Numbered from the stretch's first letter, positions 1-9,793 are shown. The stretch: 46,485 nucleotides of DNA from Accumulibacter sp. (GCA_017302455.1 JAFLDO010000039.1:1-46485); one strand, 5' to 3'. Notes: generated by a model not told the origin, from the sequence alone. Numbers and translations are program-made.

Positions 1-16
1 TCCCGATAGGCCCCTT

Positions 17-63
17 GTCCCACCCTGTCGCCGGAGCCAGTCCTCCCGGCGACAGCGTGGGAC
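17..63. repeat. Near-perfect inverted repeat (hairpin)
   Basis: Two 18-nt arms (17-34 and 46-63) are complementary at every position except one C:C mismatch and are separated by an 11-nt loop. No U-tract follows on either strand, so it is not a standard Rho-independent terminator. It may be a dispersed palindromic element or the processed end of a transcript from outside the window. Confidence 0.6.
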
Positions 64-279
64 TTTCGGCTTGTCTCACCCCGAAATAGCTCGGGACAAA
101 GAATCCAGAATAGGGCGGGACGTAACAGCTGGGCGACATTCTTGGCATTGCGGTTGCGGACTGCTATTTTCAGACGTCTTTCCTGAATCAATATCAACCC
201 ATTCATTCCGACTTCCACGTCGACATCGATGCGTTCGTCGAACTACTCGACAACCCGAATGGGTGACGGCAAGCGAATG
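64..279. other. No recognisable gene
   Basis: Downstream of the glycosyltransferase stop codon and out to the hairpin at the window edge. The only open frame here (71-337 +) has no recognisable protein character and overlaps the end of the minus-strand gene. Nothing further can be supported. Confidence 0.4.
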
Positions 280-1377
280 TCAGGAGAACTGCAACAGCGG
301 TAGCCGATCGTTCAATGTCGGATCGCCAGCGAGGTAGCGCATGCGCGCCAGCGACCCGATGATCCTGCGCAACTGCAGCGAATCCTCCGCACTCGAAGCG
401 ATGGGCGGCAACTCCTGCTGGGTCAGCATACCGGCAATGCCTTCCGCAACCTTCAGCAAGACCTCGGCATGCGCGGAGTCGATTCCCTCGCCACACAGCC
501 GCTCGACCCAATACGCGCCAAACCGGCTTTCGTCGAGCGGTGGTGCGGCAAACAGTTCGGTGAAGGTTTGGCTCAGCACGCTGCTGGACTCGGCAAGGAG
601 GGCCAGACTCTCACGTTCGCGGTCGAAGCTTGTCAGCTTTGCCGGATCCCAGAAGACGTCCTTCGGGTCGACGTCGACCAGATGGTCATACTGCACATGC
701 CAGCCGCGTTGGCGCTCCACCTGACTGAAGCGTGCCTTGCGTTCGGCGATGATTTTCCTTCGCCCGTGTTCGAGACTGCGCACCGGGTAATGCTTGAGAA
801 TGAAGCGAGTGGGGAATACACGTGCGCCGGGCACGCGAATGTGATGACCGCCGAGCGAACTGATGTCGACCTCCGGGCTGGCTTTCCAGGCCTTGACCTG
901 GCGCTGGTTGAAGCGTTCGGCGCCTGAGTACATCGGCATTGACGACTCAAAGTCGCTGCCGATCGCCGTGTCTTCCGTGAGGCGGAAGTTGAAAAGCTTG
1001 AAGTTGATCAGGTTGTAGCCGGCGGCATCGACCCGGCCGATTCCCTCGCGCAGCGACAAGCCGGGCCAGGGAGCATAGCGAACCTCGTCAGCATCGACAT
1101 GCAGAAACCAGTCATGGTGCAACCGACGCGCAAGCTGTTCCTTGAGCTTGAGAAGCGCCGTCCAATCGTAGACCTCGCGCTCGTCCTCGAAGAACCGTGC
1201 CGTCTCGATATCGATCACGCCGCGACCGATCAGGTCTTCGACGCGCTGTGCCGTGCCGTCGGTCGAGGCATTGTCGATCAAATAGACGTCAACACCCTGC
1301 TCGATGAGCTTGCTCACGGCTTCGCGGACGATGTCAGCTTCGTTGTAGACGGCCATGATGGCGCAGACGTCGATCAT
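280..1377 (-). CDS. Glycosyltransferase family 2-like protein
   Basis: 365 aa. The N-terminus is a classical GT-A start: hydrophobic strand, then MAVYNEADIV and the nucleotide-binding stretch NASTDGTAQRVEDLI (residues ~35-50). FLHVDADE near residue 91 supplies a DxD-like metal/nucleotide-sugar motif. This is the cytoplasmic family that moves a sugar from a nucleotide donor to an acceptor. The protein lacks membrane segments and has a long C-terminal part (~220-365) that I do not recognise. The ATG at 1377 has GGAG 9 nt upstream. It is divergent from a plus-strand run ending in a type I secretion system, which suggests, as inference only, modification of a secreted surface protein or polysaccharide. 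Confidence 0.8.
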   Translation of the reverse strand: MIDVCAIMAVYNEADIVREAVSKLIEQGVDVYLIDNASTDGTAQRVEDLIGRGVIDIETARFFEDEREVYDWTALLKLKEQLARRLHHDWFLHVDADEVRYAPWPGLSLREGIGRVDAAGYNLINFKLFNFRLTEDTAIGSDFESSMPMYSGAERFNQRQVKAWKASPEVDISSLGGHHIRVPGARVFPTRFILKHYPVRSLEHGRRKIIAERKARFSQVERQRGWHVQYDHLVDVDPKDVFWDPAKLTSFDRERESLALLAESSSVLSQTFTELFAAPPLDESRFGAYWVERLCGEGIDSAHAEVLLKVAEGIAGMLTQQELPPIASSAEDSLQLRRIIGSLARMRYLAGDPTLNDRLPLLQFS

Positions 1378-1736
1378 TCCTGGTTACTCCGAGTAAGTGG
1401 TGCTGCAGGCAGAGGCGTACCAACAGCACGGCGTATTCTGCCGCTTTGACGCCGCAGGCGCAGCTAGATTCTGCCATCTCCCCTGTTCCCTGATCACACG
1501 CGTTCGCGGAGAAGGCCAGCGTCCCTCCGCAAGCGTCACCCGGCGGCCCGGCCGGCGACTCTTCCGAGGCTCGCCCGCACCGCTCGCCGGGTGGCCAGGG
1601 AATGGGATATTATCGACTTCCTGCCAACCAACAACGATTGTTCCGCGTCTCCCAAAACGGCTGAATGTTTTGAAGCCACCTGGGTCGCCGGTCTCTGGAG
1701 CGTTTCAGATAGGCCCTGGGCACATCCATCGTCGCC
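1378..1736. other. Divergent intergenic region
   Basis: About 360 bases between the divergent glycosyltransferase and the next plus-strand gene. No convincing promoter pair, RNA gene or conserved open frame was seen. It presumably holds both promoters. Confidence 0.4.
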
Positions 1737-3164
1737 GTGAATATATCCATTTACACCGTCGTCTATTCCCCCGAGCAACTGGAGCAGGCGGCTACCTGTC
1801 TGGTGCTCGACAACACCCGCAACGAACGGCCCGACTGGCGCGAGTACTGGCCCATCCGCCACTTCCTCCTCACCCACCCCCTGGAGGACGACCGGTACTA
1901 CGGGTTCTTCTCGCCCCGCTTCGCGGAGAAGACCGGGTTGTCCACACAGCAGGTGATTGACTTCATTCTGGCGTCTCCACCGCAAACGGATGCTGTGTTG
2001 TTCTCTCCGCAGGTCGACGTGGGAGCCTTCTTCCCGAACGTGTTCGTCGGCGAGGACCAGGCGGATCCGGGGTTTCTCGAAACCTGCCAGCGTTTCGTGA
2101 ATAACGTTGGCCTGGACCTTGATTTGTCATCGGTGGCGATGGACTCGTCCACGATAGTCTTCAGCAACTACATCGTGGCGCGTGCCGGTTTCTGGCGGGT
2201 CTGGTTCGCTCTCGCGGAACGTCTCTACGAAATTGCCGAACAGGGAACCGGCGAGTTGAGAGATCGTCTGGCTCAGCCCACCAATTACCGCGAAGGTGTC
2301 CAGCGCAAGGTCTTCCTGATGGAGCGTCTGGCGTCGCTGATACTCGTCACCAACCCGGGCCTGCGCACGCGGGCATTCAACCCCTTTGCGCTGGCCTGGT
2401 CGATGCAGTTGCACCGCTTCCGGGATGAGGCGATCATCTGCGACGCTCTGAAAATCGCCGACAGGAGATCCGACTTCCCCGAGTATCGGGCTCTCTACGA
2501 AAAGCTTCGACAACGGGTCATCCTGTCGGCCCTCGCTGTGGACACGCTGGGCAAGCTGAGGTCCGATCCCCTCGCTGGAACACTCAATTCGGAAGTCCTC
2601 GGTCTGCTCCCGGCCAGCCTGCGCTGCATCGCCGAGATCGGTGCCGAGGACAAGCAGTTGTCTCTTGCCTACTGCGATGCCAATAAAGATACGGAGTGGA
2701 TTTCGCTCGCTGCCAGCATCCTTCGCCGCCCAGAGCAGGAACTCGCCCCGAACGCCTGGGACGCCTGCATCCTCGATGGGATCCTCGAACGTCAGGCCGA
2801 CCCTGCTGCCGCCCTGGCGAGCCTGAAAACCGCGCTGACCGCCGAGGGCGTCCTCGTGGCTACCTTCCAGAATGCCCAGCACTGGCGCTATCAGGCCCGG
2901 CTTGCCTTGGGTGACACGTCGACCCACCCGGCGGGCGAAGCCATCGGCGACCGACGGTTCACCCGTGCGGAGGTTTTCAGGCTCCTGGACCAGTGCGGCT
3001 ATCGTGTCGATACCGGCGTTGCCCGCGTCTATGATCCGCCCGAAGCGGCAAGGTACCTGGCCAACATCCGATCGATGGCCCTGTTGAGCGGCGGCGACCC
3101 CGACACCGCCGCTGAGGATGCCCGGATTCTGCAGTACGTCGTGCGCGCCGTTGTGAAGCGCTGA
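1737..3164 (+). CDS. Two-domain protein with methyltransferase-like C-terminus
   Basis: 475 aa, no signal peptide or membrane segment. The first ~230 residues (start MNISIYTVVYSPEQLEQ, then REYWPIRHFLL and YYGFFSPRFAEKTGLS) look like a conserved domain found with glycosyltransferases in surface-polysaccharide loci; its activity is unknown to me. Residues ~290-470 follow a class I SAM-methyltransferase layout: a degenerate glycine-rich loop (IAEIGAEDKQLS), an acidic strand (ACILDGILERQADPAAAL), then GVLVATFQNAQHWRYQ and a C-terminal FRLLDQCGYRVDTG. The SAM-binding GxGxG is not intact, so catalysis is doubtful. The start is GTG without a clear ribosome-binding site. The next gene begins 8 nt after its stop, so it is probably co-transcribed with the secretion genes. 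Confidence 0.6.
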   Translation: MNISIYTVVYSPEQLEQAATCLVLDNTRNERPDWREYWPIRHFLLTHPLEDDRYYGFFSPRFAEKTGLSTQQVIDFILASPPQTDAVLFSPQVDVGAFFPNVFVGEDQADPGFLETCQRFVNNVGLDLDLSSVAMDSSTIVFSNYIVARAGFWRVWFALAERLYEIAEQGTGELRDRLAQPTNYREGVQRKVFLMERLASLILVTNPGLRTRAFNPFALAWSMQLHRFRDEAIICDALKIADRRSDFPEYRALYEKLRQRVILSALAVDTLGKLRSDPLAGTLNSEVLGLLPASLRCIAEIGAEDKQLSLAYCDANKDTEWISLAASILRRPEQELAPNAWDACILDGILERQADPAAALASLKTALTAEGVLVATFQNAQHWRYQARLALGDTSTHPAGEAIGDRRFTRAEVFRLLDQCGYRVDTGVARVYDPPEAARYLANIRSMALLSGGDPDTAAEDARILQYVVRAVVKR

Positions 3165-3172
3165 CCAGGCCG

Positions 3173-5173
3173 ATGCACGACAGCGGCAACTCACTACTCG
3201 ATCCATGCGGCCGCGTGCGTCTCCTCCGGCATTGCGGCTACGCGCTGGTGGCCACCCTGCTGTGCGGATGCCTGAGCAAACCCTACGGCTCGGACCTGCC
3301 CGTACTGCAACTGCCCGCCCAGTACCAGAATGCAGCACCAGGCGAAGCGACCGCAGCGGTTTCCGGCGCGAGCCCGGCGGTGGAGTCCCAGGACCCCGCG
3401 ACTTCGAGCCCGATCGCTGCCCCGCCGACCGCGGACGAAACGCCTGTCGATTGGTGGCGTGACTTCGGAAACCGCGAACTCCAGGCGCTCGTCGATCGGG
3501 GCCTGGCCAACAACCCGGACGTTCGCATTGCCCTGAACCGCATCGTCCAGGCCAAGGCCCGGGCCGACCAGGCGAACGGTGCGAGGTATCCCGCTCTCGC
3601 GGCTCCCTTGACGATCGCTGAACAGGCCCCTGGTGGAACGACGGTGGGAACGGCGCCGGCCGGCAGCGTCTCGAGTGCGGGGGGCAGGAATACCTCGCAA
3701 AGGACCTTCCAGGCCAGCATCCGGGCGGACTGGCGCCTGGACATCTGGGGAGAGCAGAGCGCCCTGGCCGATTCCGCCAACTTCCAGCTCTGGCGGGCAG
3801 TCTATGAGCGGGAAAACGTTCAACGGAATCTGGCCGGCAGTCTTGCCGCCAGCTACGTGGAATTCCTGTCGCTCAACGATCGCCTCAGGATCGCCATGGA
3901 AACCGAGGACGTCCTGAGCGCCACCCTGGCCAGCATCGAAAAGCGAGTCAAGGTCGGCGACGCCACCCTGTCGGAACTGGAACAGCAGCGGGCAGCCATT
4001 TTTGCCGTACGGGCAAGCATCCCCACGCTGGAGCAACAACGATTCGATGCGCTTGCCGCGATCGCCTTCCTTGTCGCCACCGTTCCCGGCAACCTGACGC
4101 TCTCCGATGACGGTCTCGACTCCCTGGCCATTCCAGGCGTGGCCGCCGGCGTCCCCTCGAGCCTGCTGCTCCGGCGGCCCGACGTGCGCGCGGCAGAGGC
4201 CCAACTCCTGGCTGCGGATGCCGACGTCGCCGTTGCCCGGGCGCGCATCCTGCCGCCCATGGACCTCTCGGCGCAAATAGGTTACAGCAGCGTGGCCCTG
4301 TCGCAACTATTTGTCCCGCGCGCCTTGTTCTGGAGTGTAGTGGACAGCCTCACCGTAAGCATTTTCGACGGTGGCAGGAAACGCAACGAGCAGGTCTTCT
4401 CGCAGGCCGTCCAGGAAGAGATGGTGGAGAGCTATGCGCGCACCGTCTACCGCGCGATGAAGGAAGCGGAAACCGCTCTCGCCGCTGTCCGCCTGTCGGA
4501 ACGACGGCTCGCCGCCCAACGCGAGGCCAGTCAGGCCGCGCGCCGCGCCTGGGAGATCAGCACCCGGGTTTACGCGGTGGGGGGAATCGACTATCTCAGC
4601 CTGCTCGAGACACAGCGCAGCTATCACCGCTACCTGGACGACTACCAGAAAGGCCGCATGGAGTTGTTCCGTGGCTACATCAGCCTGTTCCAGGCATTGG
4701 GCGGCGGCCTGAAAGCGACTCGCCAGGCGCCGGCCGGCGACAACGCCGCCGTGGGTTCGCCACGCGCCCTGCCGGCGGCCGCCGATGGAATACCGGTGGA
4801 TGACGGTGCGGGAGTCAGTTCCGAGACCTTCTGGCAGGTCGAACTTGGCGGGCTCCACCATCGCTCGACCATAGGCGCGACCTGGCGCGACCTGCACAGC
4901 CGTTATGCCGATCTGATGGCAGGCCGTGCGATCCGACCGCGGCTGCAGGGGCGCATCGACGATGACCGCGATGGCCAGCAGTCCTGGTATCGGCTGTATG
5001 TGGCAAAATTCGCCAGTCCGCCGGAGGCGGAACGATTCTGCCTGGCCCTCAAGTCCGATCAACAAAGGTGTCGTGTCATCTCGTCCGAGTCCGACGAAAC
5101 GCTACTGGCGCCCACCGCAACATCGCCCGCCGAGCGCGCGGGGCCATCCTCCGTAGCGAAGGGAACACCTTGA
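3173..5173 (+). CDS. TolC/NodT-type outer-membrane efflux lipoprotein with SPOR-like tail
   Basis: 666 aa. A signal sequence ends in a lipobox-like LCGC with the lipidated Cys at residue 33; an in-frame GTG at 3215 would give a neater signal peptide. Residues ~90-510 are a two-repeat outer-membrane efflux domain: DWWRDFGNRELQALVDRGL, the coiled-coil heptads, SSLLLRRPDVRAAEAQL, and the second repeat ending GGIDYLSLLETQRSYHRYL. It should form the trimeric channel that docks with the exporter/adaptor pair encoded next. Unusually, ~150 extra C-terminal residues include a SPOR-like pair of repeats (TFWQVELGGLHHRSTI and WYRLYVAKFASPPEAERF), a fold that binds bare peptidoglycan glycans. That tail would face the periplasm. 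Confidence 0.85.
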   Translation: MHDSGNSLLDPCGRVRLLRHCGYALVATLLCGCLSKPYGSDLPVLQLPAQYQNAAPGEATAAVSGASPAVESQDPATSSPIAAPPTADETPVDWWRDFGNRELQALVDRGLANNPDVRIALNRIVQAKARADQANGARYPALAAPLTIAEQAPGGTTVGTAPAGSVSSAGGRNTSQRTFQASIRADWRLDIWGEQSALADSANFQLWRAVYERENVQRNLAGSLAASYVEFLSLNDRLRIAMETEDVLSATLASIEKRVKVGDATLSELEQQRAAIFAVRASIPTLEQQRFDALAAIAFLVATVPGNLTLSDDGLDSLAIPGVAAGVPSSLLLRRPDVRAAEAQLLAADADVAVARARILPPMDLSAQIGYSSVALSQLFVPRALFWSVVDSLTVSIFDGGRKRNEQVFSQAVQEEMVESYARTVYRAMKEAETALAAVRLSERRLAAQREASQAARRAWEISTRVYAVGGIDYLSLLETQRSYHRYLDDYQKGRMELFRGYISLFQALGGGLKATRQAPAGDNAAVGSPRALPAAADGIPVDDGAGVSSETFWQVELGGLHHRSTIGATWRDLHSRYADLMAGRAIRPRLQGRIDDDRDGQQSWYRLYVAKFASPPEAERFCLALKSDQQRCRVISSESDETLLAPTATSPAERAGPSSVAKGTP

Positions 5174-5258
5174 CCGAACGCCTGCTCGTCACAGTCCGGC
5201 TCTCCGGGACACCTGCAAGGGCCAGCCGCGAGCACAGCACTTGCGCGATCCACCGGTA

Positions 5259-7403
5259 ATGGCCGAAAAATTCGCCCACAGCGTTGTCCAGTGTCTGGCC
5301 GCCATCGCCCAACACCAGGGCATCCGGATCAATCCGGAGCGGCTGATCCACGACTTCGCACTGGCCGATGAAGAGCCGAAGGCAGCGCTGGTGTTGCGGA
5401 TGGCTGCGGACATCGGCATGAAGGCGAAGGCGGACAACCTGAGTTGGCAACAGCTCGTCGCCCAGCAGGGCGTGTTTCCACTGCTGGCCCGTCTCAAGAC
5501 CGGGGCCGGCGTGATCGTGGTTGGCGTCAAGAAGGAAGGCGACGCCGAACAGCTGGCCATCGTCGATCCCCTGGCCGATGCAGCCAGCGTGACCCTCCAT
5601 ACCGAGGCAACGTTCGGCGAAGTGTGGGGCGGTGACGTCATCCTGCTCAAGCGCGAACATTCGCTCTTCGATGCCCAGCAGCCCTTCGGCCTGCGCTGGT
5701 TCATCCCGGAGATCCTCAAGCAGCGCACCGCCTTCCGCGACGTGATCATCGCCGGCATGGCGATGAACGTCCTGGCTCTCGCCGCGCCGCTGTTTTTCCA
5801 GCTCGTCATCGACAAGGTCCTGGTACACCAGAGCTCGTCGACCCTGGCCGTGCTCACCATCGGCGTGACGGTCGCCCTGCTTTTCGATTCGGCGTTCGGC
5901 TACCTGCGCCAGATGCTGCTGCTGGCGGCCACCAACAAGATCGACATGCATGTCACCCGGCGCACCTTCGGCCACCTGCTGTCGCTGTCGATCGACTTCT
6001 TCGAGCTCTCCACCGCCGGCGTGATCACCCGGCAGATGCAGCAACTGGAGGGCATCCGCCAGTTCCTCACCGGCCGCTTGCTGTTTGCCGGGCTTGATGC
6101 CTTCGCCCTGGTGATCTTCCTGCCTCTGCTGTTCACCTATTCCGTGACCCTGGCGCTGATCGTTCTGGCATTCACGCTCGCCATCGCCGCCATCATCGCC
6201 ATTCTCCTGCCCACCTTCCGCCAGCGCCTGGATCGCCTGAATCTCGCCGAGGGCGCCCGCCAGGCCCTGCTCGTGGAAGCCATCCACGGCATGCGCACGA
6301 TCAAGTCGCTGGCCATCGAACCGGTGCAGCGCAAGGCCTGGGACCAGATGTCGGCGGAAGCCATCAACGCCCACTTCCAGGTCGGCAAGCTGGCGATCTC
6401 CGGAAACTCGCTGACCGACTTCCTGGGCAAGCTGATGCCGGTGGTCATCATTTTCATTGGCGCCCAGAGTGTCTTCGATCAAACCATGACCGTCGGCGTG
6501 CTGATCGCTTTCCAGATGCTGTCCGGACGCGTGGTCGGCCCCTTGATCCAGATGGTCAGTCTGATCAACGAGTACCAGCAGACGGCGCTCTCCGTGCGCA
6601 TGCTGGCTGAGATCATGAACCGTCCGTCGGAGGGACGACTGGGTGCCGGCGGCCTGCGGCCGCAGTTGAAAGGCCAGATTACCTTCGAGGACGTCACCTT
6701 CCGCTACCCGGGTGGCAGCGTCAACGCCCTCGACCGGACCAGTTTCACGATTCCCTCCGGCGCCGTGGTGGGCATCGTCGGCCGCAGTGGTTCGGGAAAA
6801 ACCACCCTGACCAAGCTGATCCAGGGCCTCTACAGCGTTCAGGAAGGACTGGTCCGCTTCGACGGTATCGACGCCCGCGAGATCGACCTGTCACATCTGC
6901 GGCGGCAGATCGGCGTGGTCCTGCAGGAGAACTTCCTGTTTCGCGGCACCATCCGCGAAAATCTCGCCATGGCCAAGCCCGATGCCAGCATCGAGGAGAT
7001 CGTCGCCGCCGCCCAGGCCGCCGGCGCCGACGAATTCATCGACCGCATGGCCAAGGGATACGACACCCTGCTCGAGGAAAACGCGTCGAACCTGAGCGGC
7101 GGACAACGACAGCGACTCTCGATCGCCCGCTGCCTGCTCGCCAAGCCCAATATCCTGATCCTCGACGAAGCGGCGAGCGCGCTCGACCCGGAGAGCGAAG
7201 CCATCTTCATCCGCAATCTCTCGCGAATTGCCGTCGGCAGGACAGTGATGATGATCTCGCACCGCTTGTCGACCCTGGTCAACGCGGATGTCGTTCTGGT
7301 CATGCAACAGGGCCGCTTGTCCGACTGGGGCAAGCACGAGGAACTGCTGTCCCGCTGCGAAACCTACCAGCATCTATGGAACCAACAGACAAGCCATCTT
7401 TGA
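5259..7403 (+). CDS. Type I secretion ABC exporter, HlyB/LapB-like
   Basis: 714 aa, starting at ATG 5259 (an in-frame TTG lies at 5241). Residues ~1-130 form a C39-peptidase-like domain in which the catalytic Cys position is replaced, as in HlyB, so it should bind substrate instead of cutting a leader. Residues ~150-440 are six membrane helices of an ABC exporter. The nucleotide-binding domain has Walker A GRSGSGKTT, signature LSGGQRQRLSIAR, Walker B ILILDEA and the switch His in MMISHRLST. It moves an unfolded polypeptide from cytoplasm to outside through the adaptor and outer-membrane channel encoded on either side. The adaptor gene overlaps its 3' end. No RTX or other substrate gene lies in the window. 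Confidence 0.93.
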   Translation: MAEKFAHSVVQCLAAIAQHQGIRINPERLIHDFALADEEPKAALVLRMAADIGMKAKADNLSWQQLVAQQGVFPLLARLKTGAGVIVVGVKKEGDAEQLAIVDPLADAASVTLHTEATFGEVWGGDVILLKREHSLFDAQQPFGLRWFIPEILKQRTAFRDVIIAGMAMNVLALAAPLFFQLVIDKVLVHQSSSTLAVLTIGVTVALLFDSAFGYLRQMLLLAATNKIDMHVTRRTFGHLLSLSIDFFELSTAGVITRQMQQLEGIRQFLTGRLLFAGLDAFALVIFLPLLFTYSVTLALIVLAFTLAIAAIIAILLPTFRQRLDRLNLAEGARQALLVEAIHGMRTIKSLAIEPVQRKAWDQMSAEAINAHFQVGKLAISGNSLTDFLGKLMPVVIIFIGAQSVFDQTMTVGVLIAFQMLSGRVVGPLIQMVSLINEYQQTALSVRMLAEIMNRPSEGRLGAGGLRPQLKGQITFEDVTFRYPGGSVNALDRTSFTIPSGAVVGIVGRSGSGKTTLTKLIQGLYSVQEGLVRFDGIDAREIDLSHLRRQIGVVLQENFLFRGTIRENLAMAKPDASIEEIVAAAQAAGADEFIDRMAKGYDTLLEENASNLSGGQRQRLSIARCLLAKPNILILDEAASALDPESEAIFIRNLSRIAVGRTVMMISHRLSTLVNADVVLVMQQGRLSDWGKHEELLSRCETYQHLWNQQTSHL

Positions 7404-8746
7404 TCAGCCGCCGGCGGTCCAGACGGGCAGTCAATGAGCCCATCGTGGATTTCCTCCCCGATGCGGACGAGATCGAGCGGCGCCCCCTGCCGCGATCGGC
7501 CGGCGTGACCCTGCATCTCCTCGCCGCGGCGCTGCTGGTGTTCCTCCTGCTGGCGACGTTTTCGGAAGTCGACCTGATGGTCACTGCCCGCGGACGTCTG
7601 ATCACCCCGCTGCCGAACATCGTCGTCCAACCCCTGGACACCGCCATCATCCAGGAAATCAATGTCAAGTCCGGACAAATCGTCAAGAAGGGGGAACGAC
7701 TCGCCACGCTCGACCCGACCTTCACCGGCGCCGACGAATCGCAGCTCAAAACCCGCCTGGCGAGCCTCGACACGCAACGGGAAAGCCTGGAAGCCGAACT
7801 GGCGGGGAAAAGCGTCGCCGCTGGCGCCGCCTTGAGCGATGACCAGGAGATCCAGAGCCGCCTGGCCGGCGAGCGGCAAGCGAGCTATCTGGCGCAGACG
7901 CGACGACTCGATGAGAATATCGGCCGCATTCGCGCCGCCCTGGAAACCAATCGCCGGGATCAGAGTTCGATGACCTCGCGCGTGCGCGTGCTCGGCGAAA
8001 TGGTGGCCAGCCTGGAACCGCTGGTGGACCAGAAGTACGTGGTACGAGCGCGCCTCCTCGATGCCCAGGACCGACTGTTCGAGGCCGAGCGCGGCGCACA
8101 GATGGCACGCAGCCGGGAGCAGGAGCTGCAGAAGGAACTCCGGGCGCTGGAGGCGGAACGCCTCTCCTTCCAGACCGGCTGGCGGCAAAAGGTCATGGAG
8201 GAGCTGCTCGCGCTCTCGCGCGAGCGCGATACCGTCAATGAACAGTTGCAGAAGGCCGACAAGCGACACCAGCTGGTCGTCCTCAGCGCGCCATCCGACG
8301 CCGTCGTCCTGGAGATCGCCAAGTTGTCGCCCGGCTCGGTGGCCAAGGGCGCCGAGTCCCTGTTCACGCTGGTTCCCCTGGGAGACGACCTGGAGGCCGA
8401 AGTCCAGATCGAGTCCGCCGATATCGGTTATGTGAAACGGGGCGACCGCGTGCATCTCAAGGTCGATGCCTATCCGTTCCAGTTGCACGGTGCGCTGGAC
8501 GGGACGCTGACCACCATCAGCGAAGATGCTTTCCGCCGCGACAAGGCAACGGGCGGCGGCATCGACGCCTACTACCTCGGCCGCATCGGCCTGACCAGAA
8601 CACGCTTGAACAGGCTGCCGGAACACGCCCGCCTGCTCCCCGGCATGACGGTGAGCGCCGAGATCGCGGTCGGCAAGCGGTCGGTGATTTCGTACCTCCT
8701 GTGGCCGCTGATCAAGGCCCTCGACGAATCGATCCGCGAACCGTGA
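7376..8746 (+). CDS. HlyD-family type I secretion adaptor
   Basis: 456 aa; it overlaps the exporter gene by 28 nt, indicating translational coupling. A cytoplasmic N-terminus with many arginines is followed by one membrane helix (~residues 46-66). A lipoyl-like half (TARGRLITPLPNIVVQPL, then GQIVKKGERLATLDPT) comes next, then a long alpha-helical hairpin (~125-300), the second lipoyl half (SAPSDAVVLEI) and a beta-barrel/membrane-proximal domain ending LLPGMTVSAEIAVGKRSV. This is the standard architecture of the periplasmic adaptor joining the inner-membrane exporter to TolC-like channels. It completes a three-component system with the two preceding genes. Confidence 0.93.
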   Translation: MEPTDKPSLISRRRSRRAVNEPIVDFLPDADEIERRPLPRSAGVTLHLLAAALLVFLLLATFSEVDLMVTARGRLITPLPNIVVQPLDTAIIQEINVKSGQIVKKGERLATLDPTFTGADESQLKTRLASLDTQRESLEAELAGKSVAAGAALSDDQEIQSRLAGERQASYLAQTRRLDENIGRIRAALETNRRDQSSMTSRVRVLGEMVASLEPLVDQKYVVRARLLDAQDRLFEAERGAQMARSREQELQKELRALEAERLSFQTGWRQKVMEELLALSRERDTVNEQLQKADKRHQLVVLSAPSDAVVLEIAKLSPGSVAKGAESLFTLVPLGDDLEAEVQIESADIGYVKRGDRVHLKVDAYPFQLHGALDGTLTTISEDAFRRDKATGGGIDAYYLGRIGLTRTRLNRLPEHARLLPGMTVSAEIAVGKRSVISYLLWPLIKALDESIREP

Positions 8747-8901
8747 GCCGGGCGCTCGCTTCCCGCCGGCCGAGCTGCCTGCCCCAGCAAAGGGGTGACG
8801 GCGGCGTCAGGCCCGGACCTCGCCCTGCCTGGAAGCCGCTACACCAGCCGAGCACGACGAGAAGGCAAGGAAAATCCGACCACGACGAAGCGCAGCGACA
8901 A

Positions 8902-9543
8902 TCACCCGGGCGAGCGTATCTCGGGCACACCCCAAAGGCGTACGCCTGACGGTGGACTCTCGACCGCCCGGACGATGGCGGCGACCATCTGCCCGACGCT
9001 GACCAATCCCAAGCGACGCGCGGCATCGCGCGTGCCGGGCAGGTGCTCCAGCAGGTAGTACGCGGGGAGCAGGAGCATGGGCCAGTGATGGCCGGGACCG
9101 AGCACGTACCACGGACGCAGAACGCTGGCCGCGATGCCGCTGGCGCGGATCAGCACTTCGCCTTCCGCGCGCGCGGCGACGTAGGCGCGCATCACCGGCG
9201 CCGGCTGCGCGACGCTGAGATAGACGAAGTGCGGTACCCCGGCCTCGACCGCCGCGGCGAGCGCCGCGCGTGCGGAAGCGAGATCGATGCAGCGGAACGC
9301 CTCGGCCTTGGCCGGACTCGGATGCGGTACGCCGACCAGATGAACCAGCGCATCGACGACACCGATCTGCGACGAATAACTCGAGGCATCGAGCGCGTCG
9401 CCGACAACGACGCGACAAGCCGGTGCCAGCCGCTGTACCGAGGCCTGCCGCGCCAGCGCGGAAACGCGATGGCCGCGCGCCACCAGTTCCGGAATCAGAC
9501 GACTGCCGATGTAGCCGGTAGCACCGGTCACGAAGACGTGCAT
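8902..9543 (-). CDS. NAD(P)-binding epimerase-like / NmrA-like protein
   Basis: 213 aa. The start at 9543 is fixed by GGGAGG 5 nt upstream; upstream in-frame codons lack such a site. The N-terminal Rossmann motif VTGATGYIGSRLIPEL binds a dinucleotide. YLSVAQPAP (near residue 110) lies where the catalytic Ser/Thr-Tyr-Lys of extended SDRs would be, and the YxxxK pattern is not preserved. This places it with atypical SDRs such as NmrA-like sensors, NDUFA9-like proteins or YbjT-type oxidoreductases. Later parts (VLRPWYVLGPGHHWP) are typical of that group. Substrate unknown. It converges with the adaptor gene across 155 nt and is a single-gene unit. Confidence 0.8.
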   Translation of the reverse strand: MHVFVTGATGYIGSRLIPELVARGHRVSALARQASVQRLAPACRVVVGDALDASSYSSQIGVVDALVHLVGVPHPSPAKAEAFRCIDLASARAALAAAVEAGVPHFVYLSVAQPAPVMRAYVAARAEGEVLIRASGIAASVLRPWYVLGPGHHWPMLLLPAYYLLEHLPGTRDAARRLGLVSVGQMVAAIVRAVESPPSGVRLWGVPEIRSPG

Positions 9544-9793
9544 GCTGACCTCCCAAGAGGCACTGCCCGACAAGCCCGCCGGGCCGGTTCACGGATCTGA
9601 ACACCGCGCGCCGTGTTACGCAGGTTCACTCCTTCGATACGCGCCGAGCCCCAGGGCAGATGCAAGAAGTCGTCTGCTCGGGCGTTCCCGATCGACCGGC
9701 TTCCTGTCCCCGGCCTGCTCGCACAGCTTGTCTTTCCTGGCCCAAAGTAGAGACTCCTGAACACACGTTTGCCCCTGCATGAGGAACACCACG

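Noticed and set aside
2127-3338. Antisense open frame of 403 aa opposite the two-domain gene
   Set aside because: No recognisable motif; overlaps a well-formed gene and the start of the next.
5076-6482. Long antisense open frame (468 aa) opposite the HlyB-like exporter
   Set aside because: Gln/Asp/Arg-rich low-information protein typical of shadow frames in high-GC DNA; the opposite strand encodes a clear ABC exporter.
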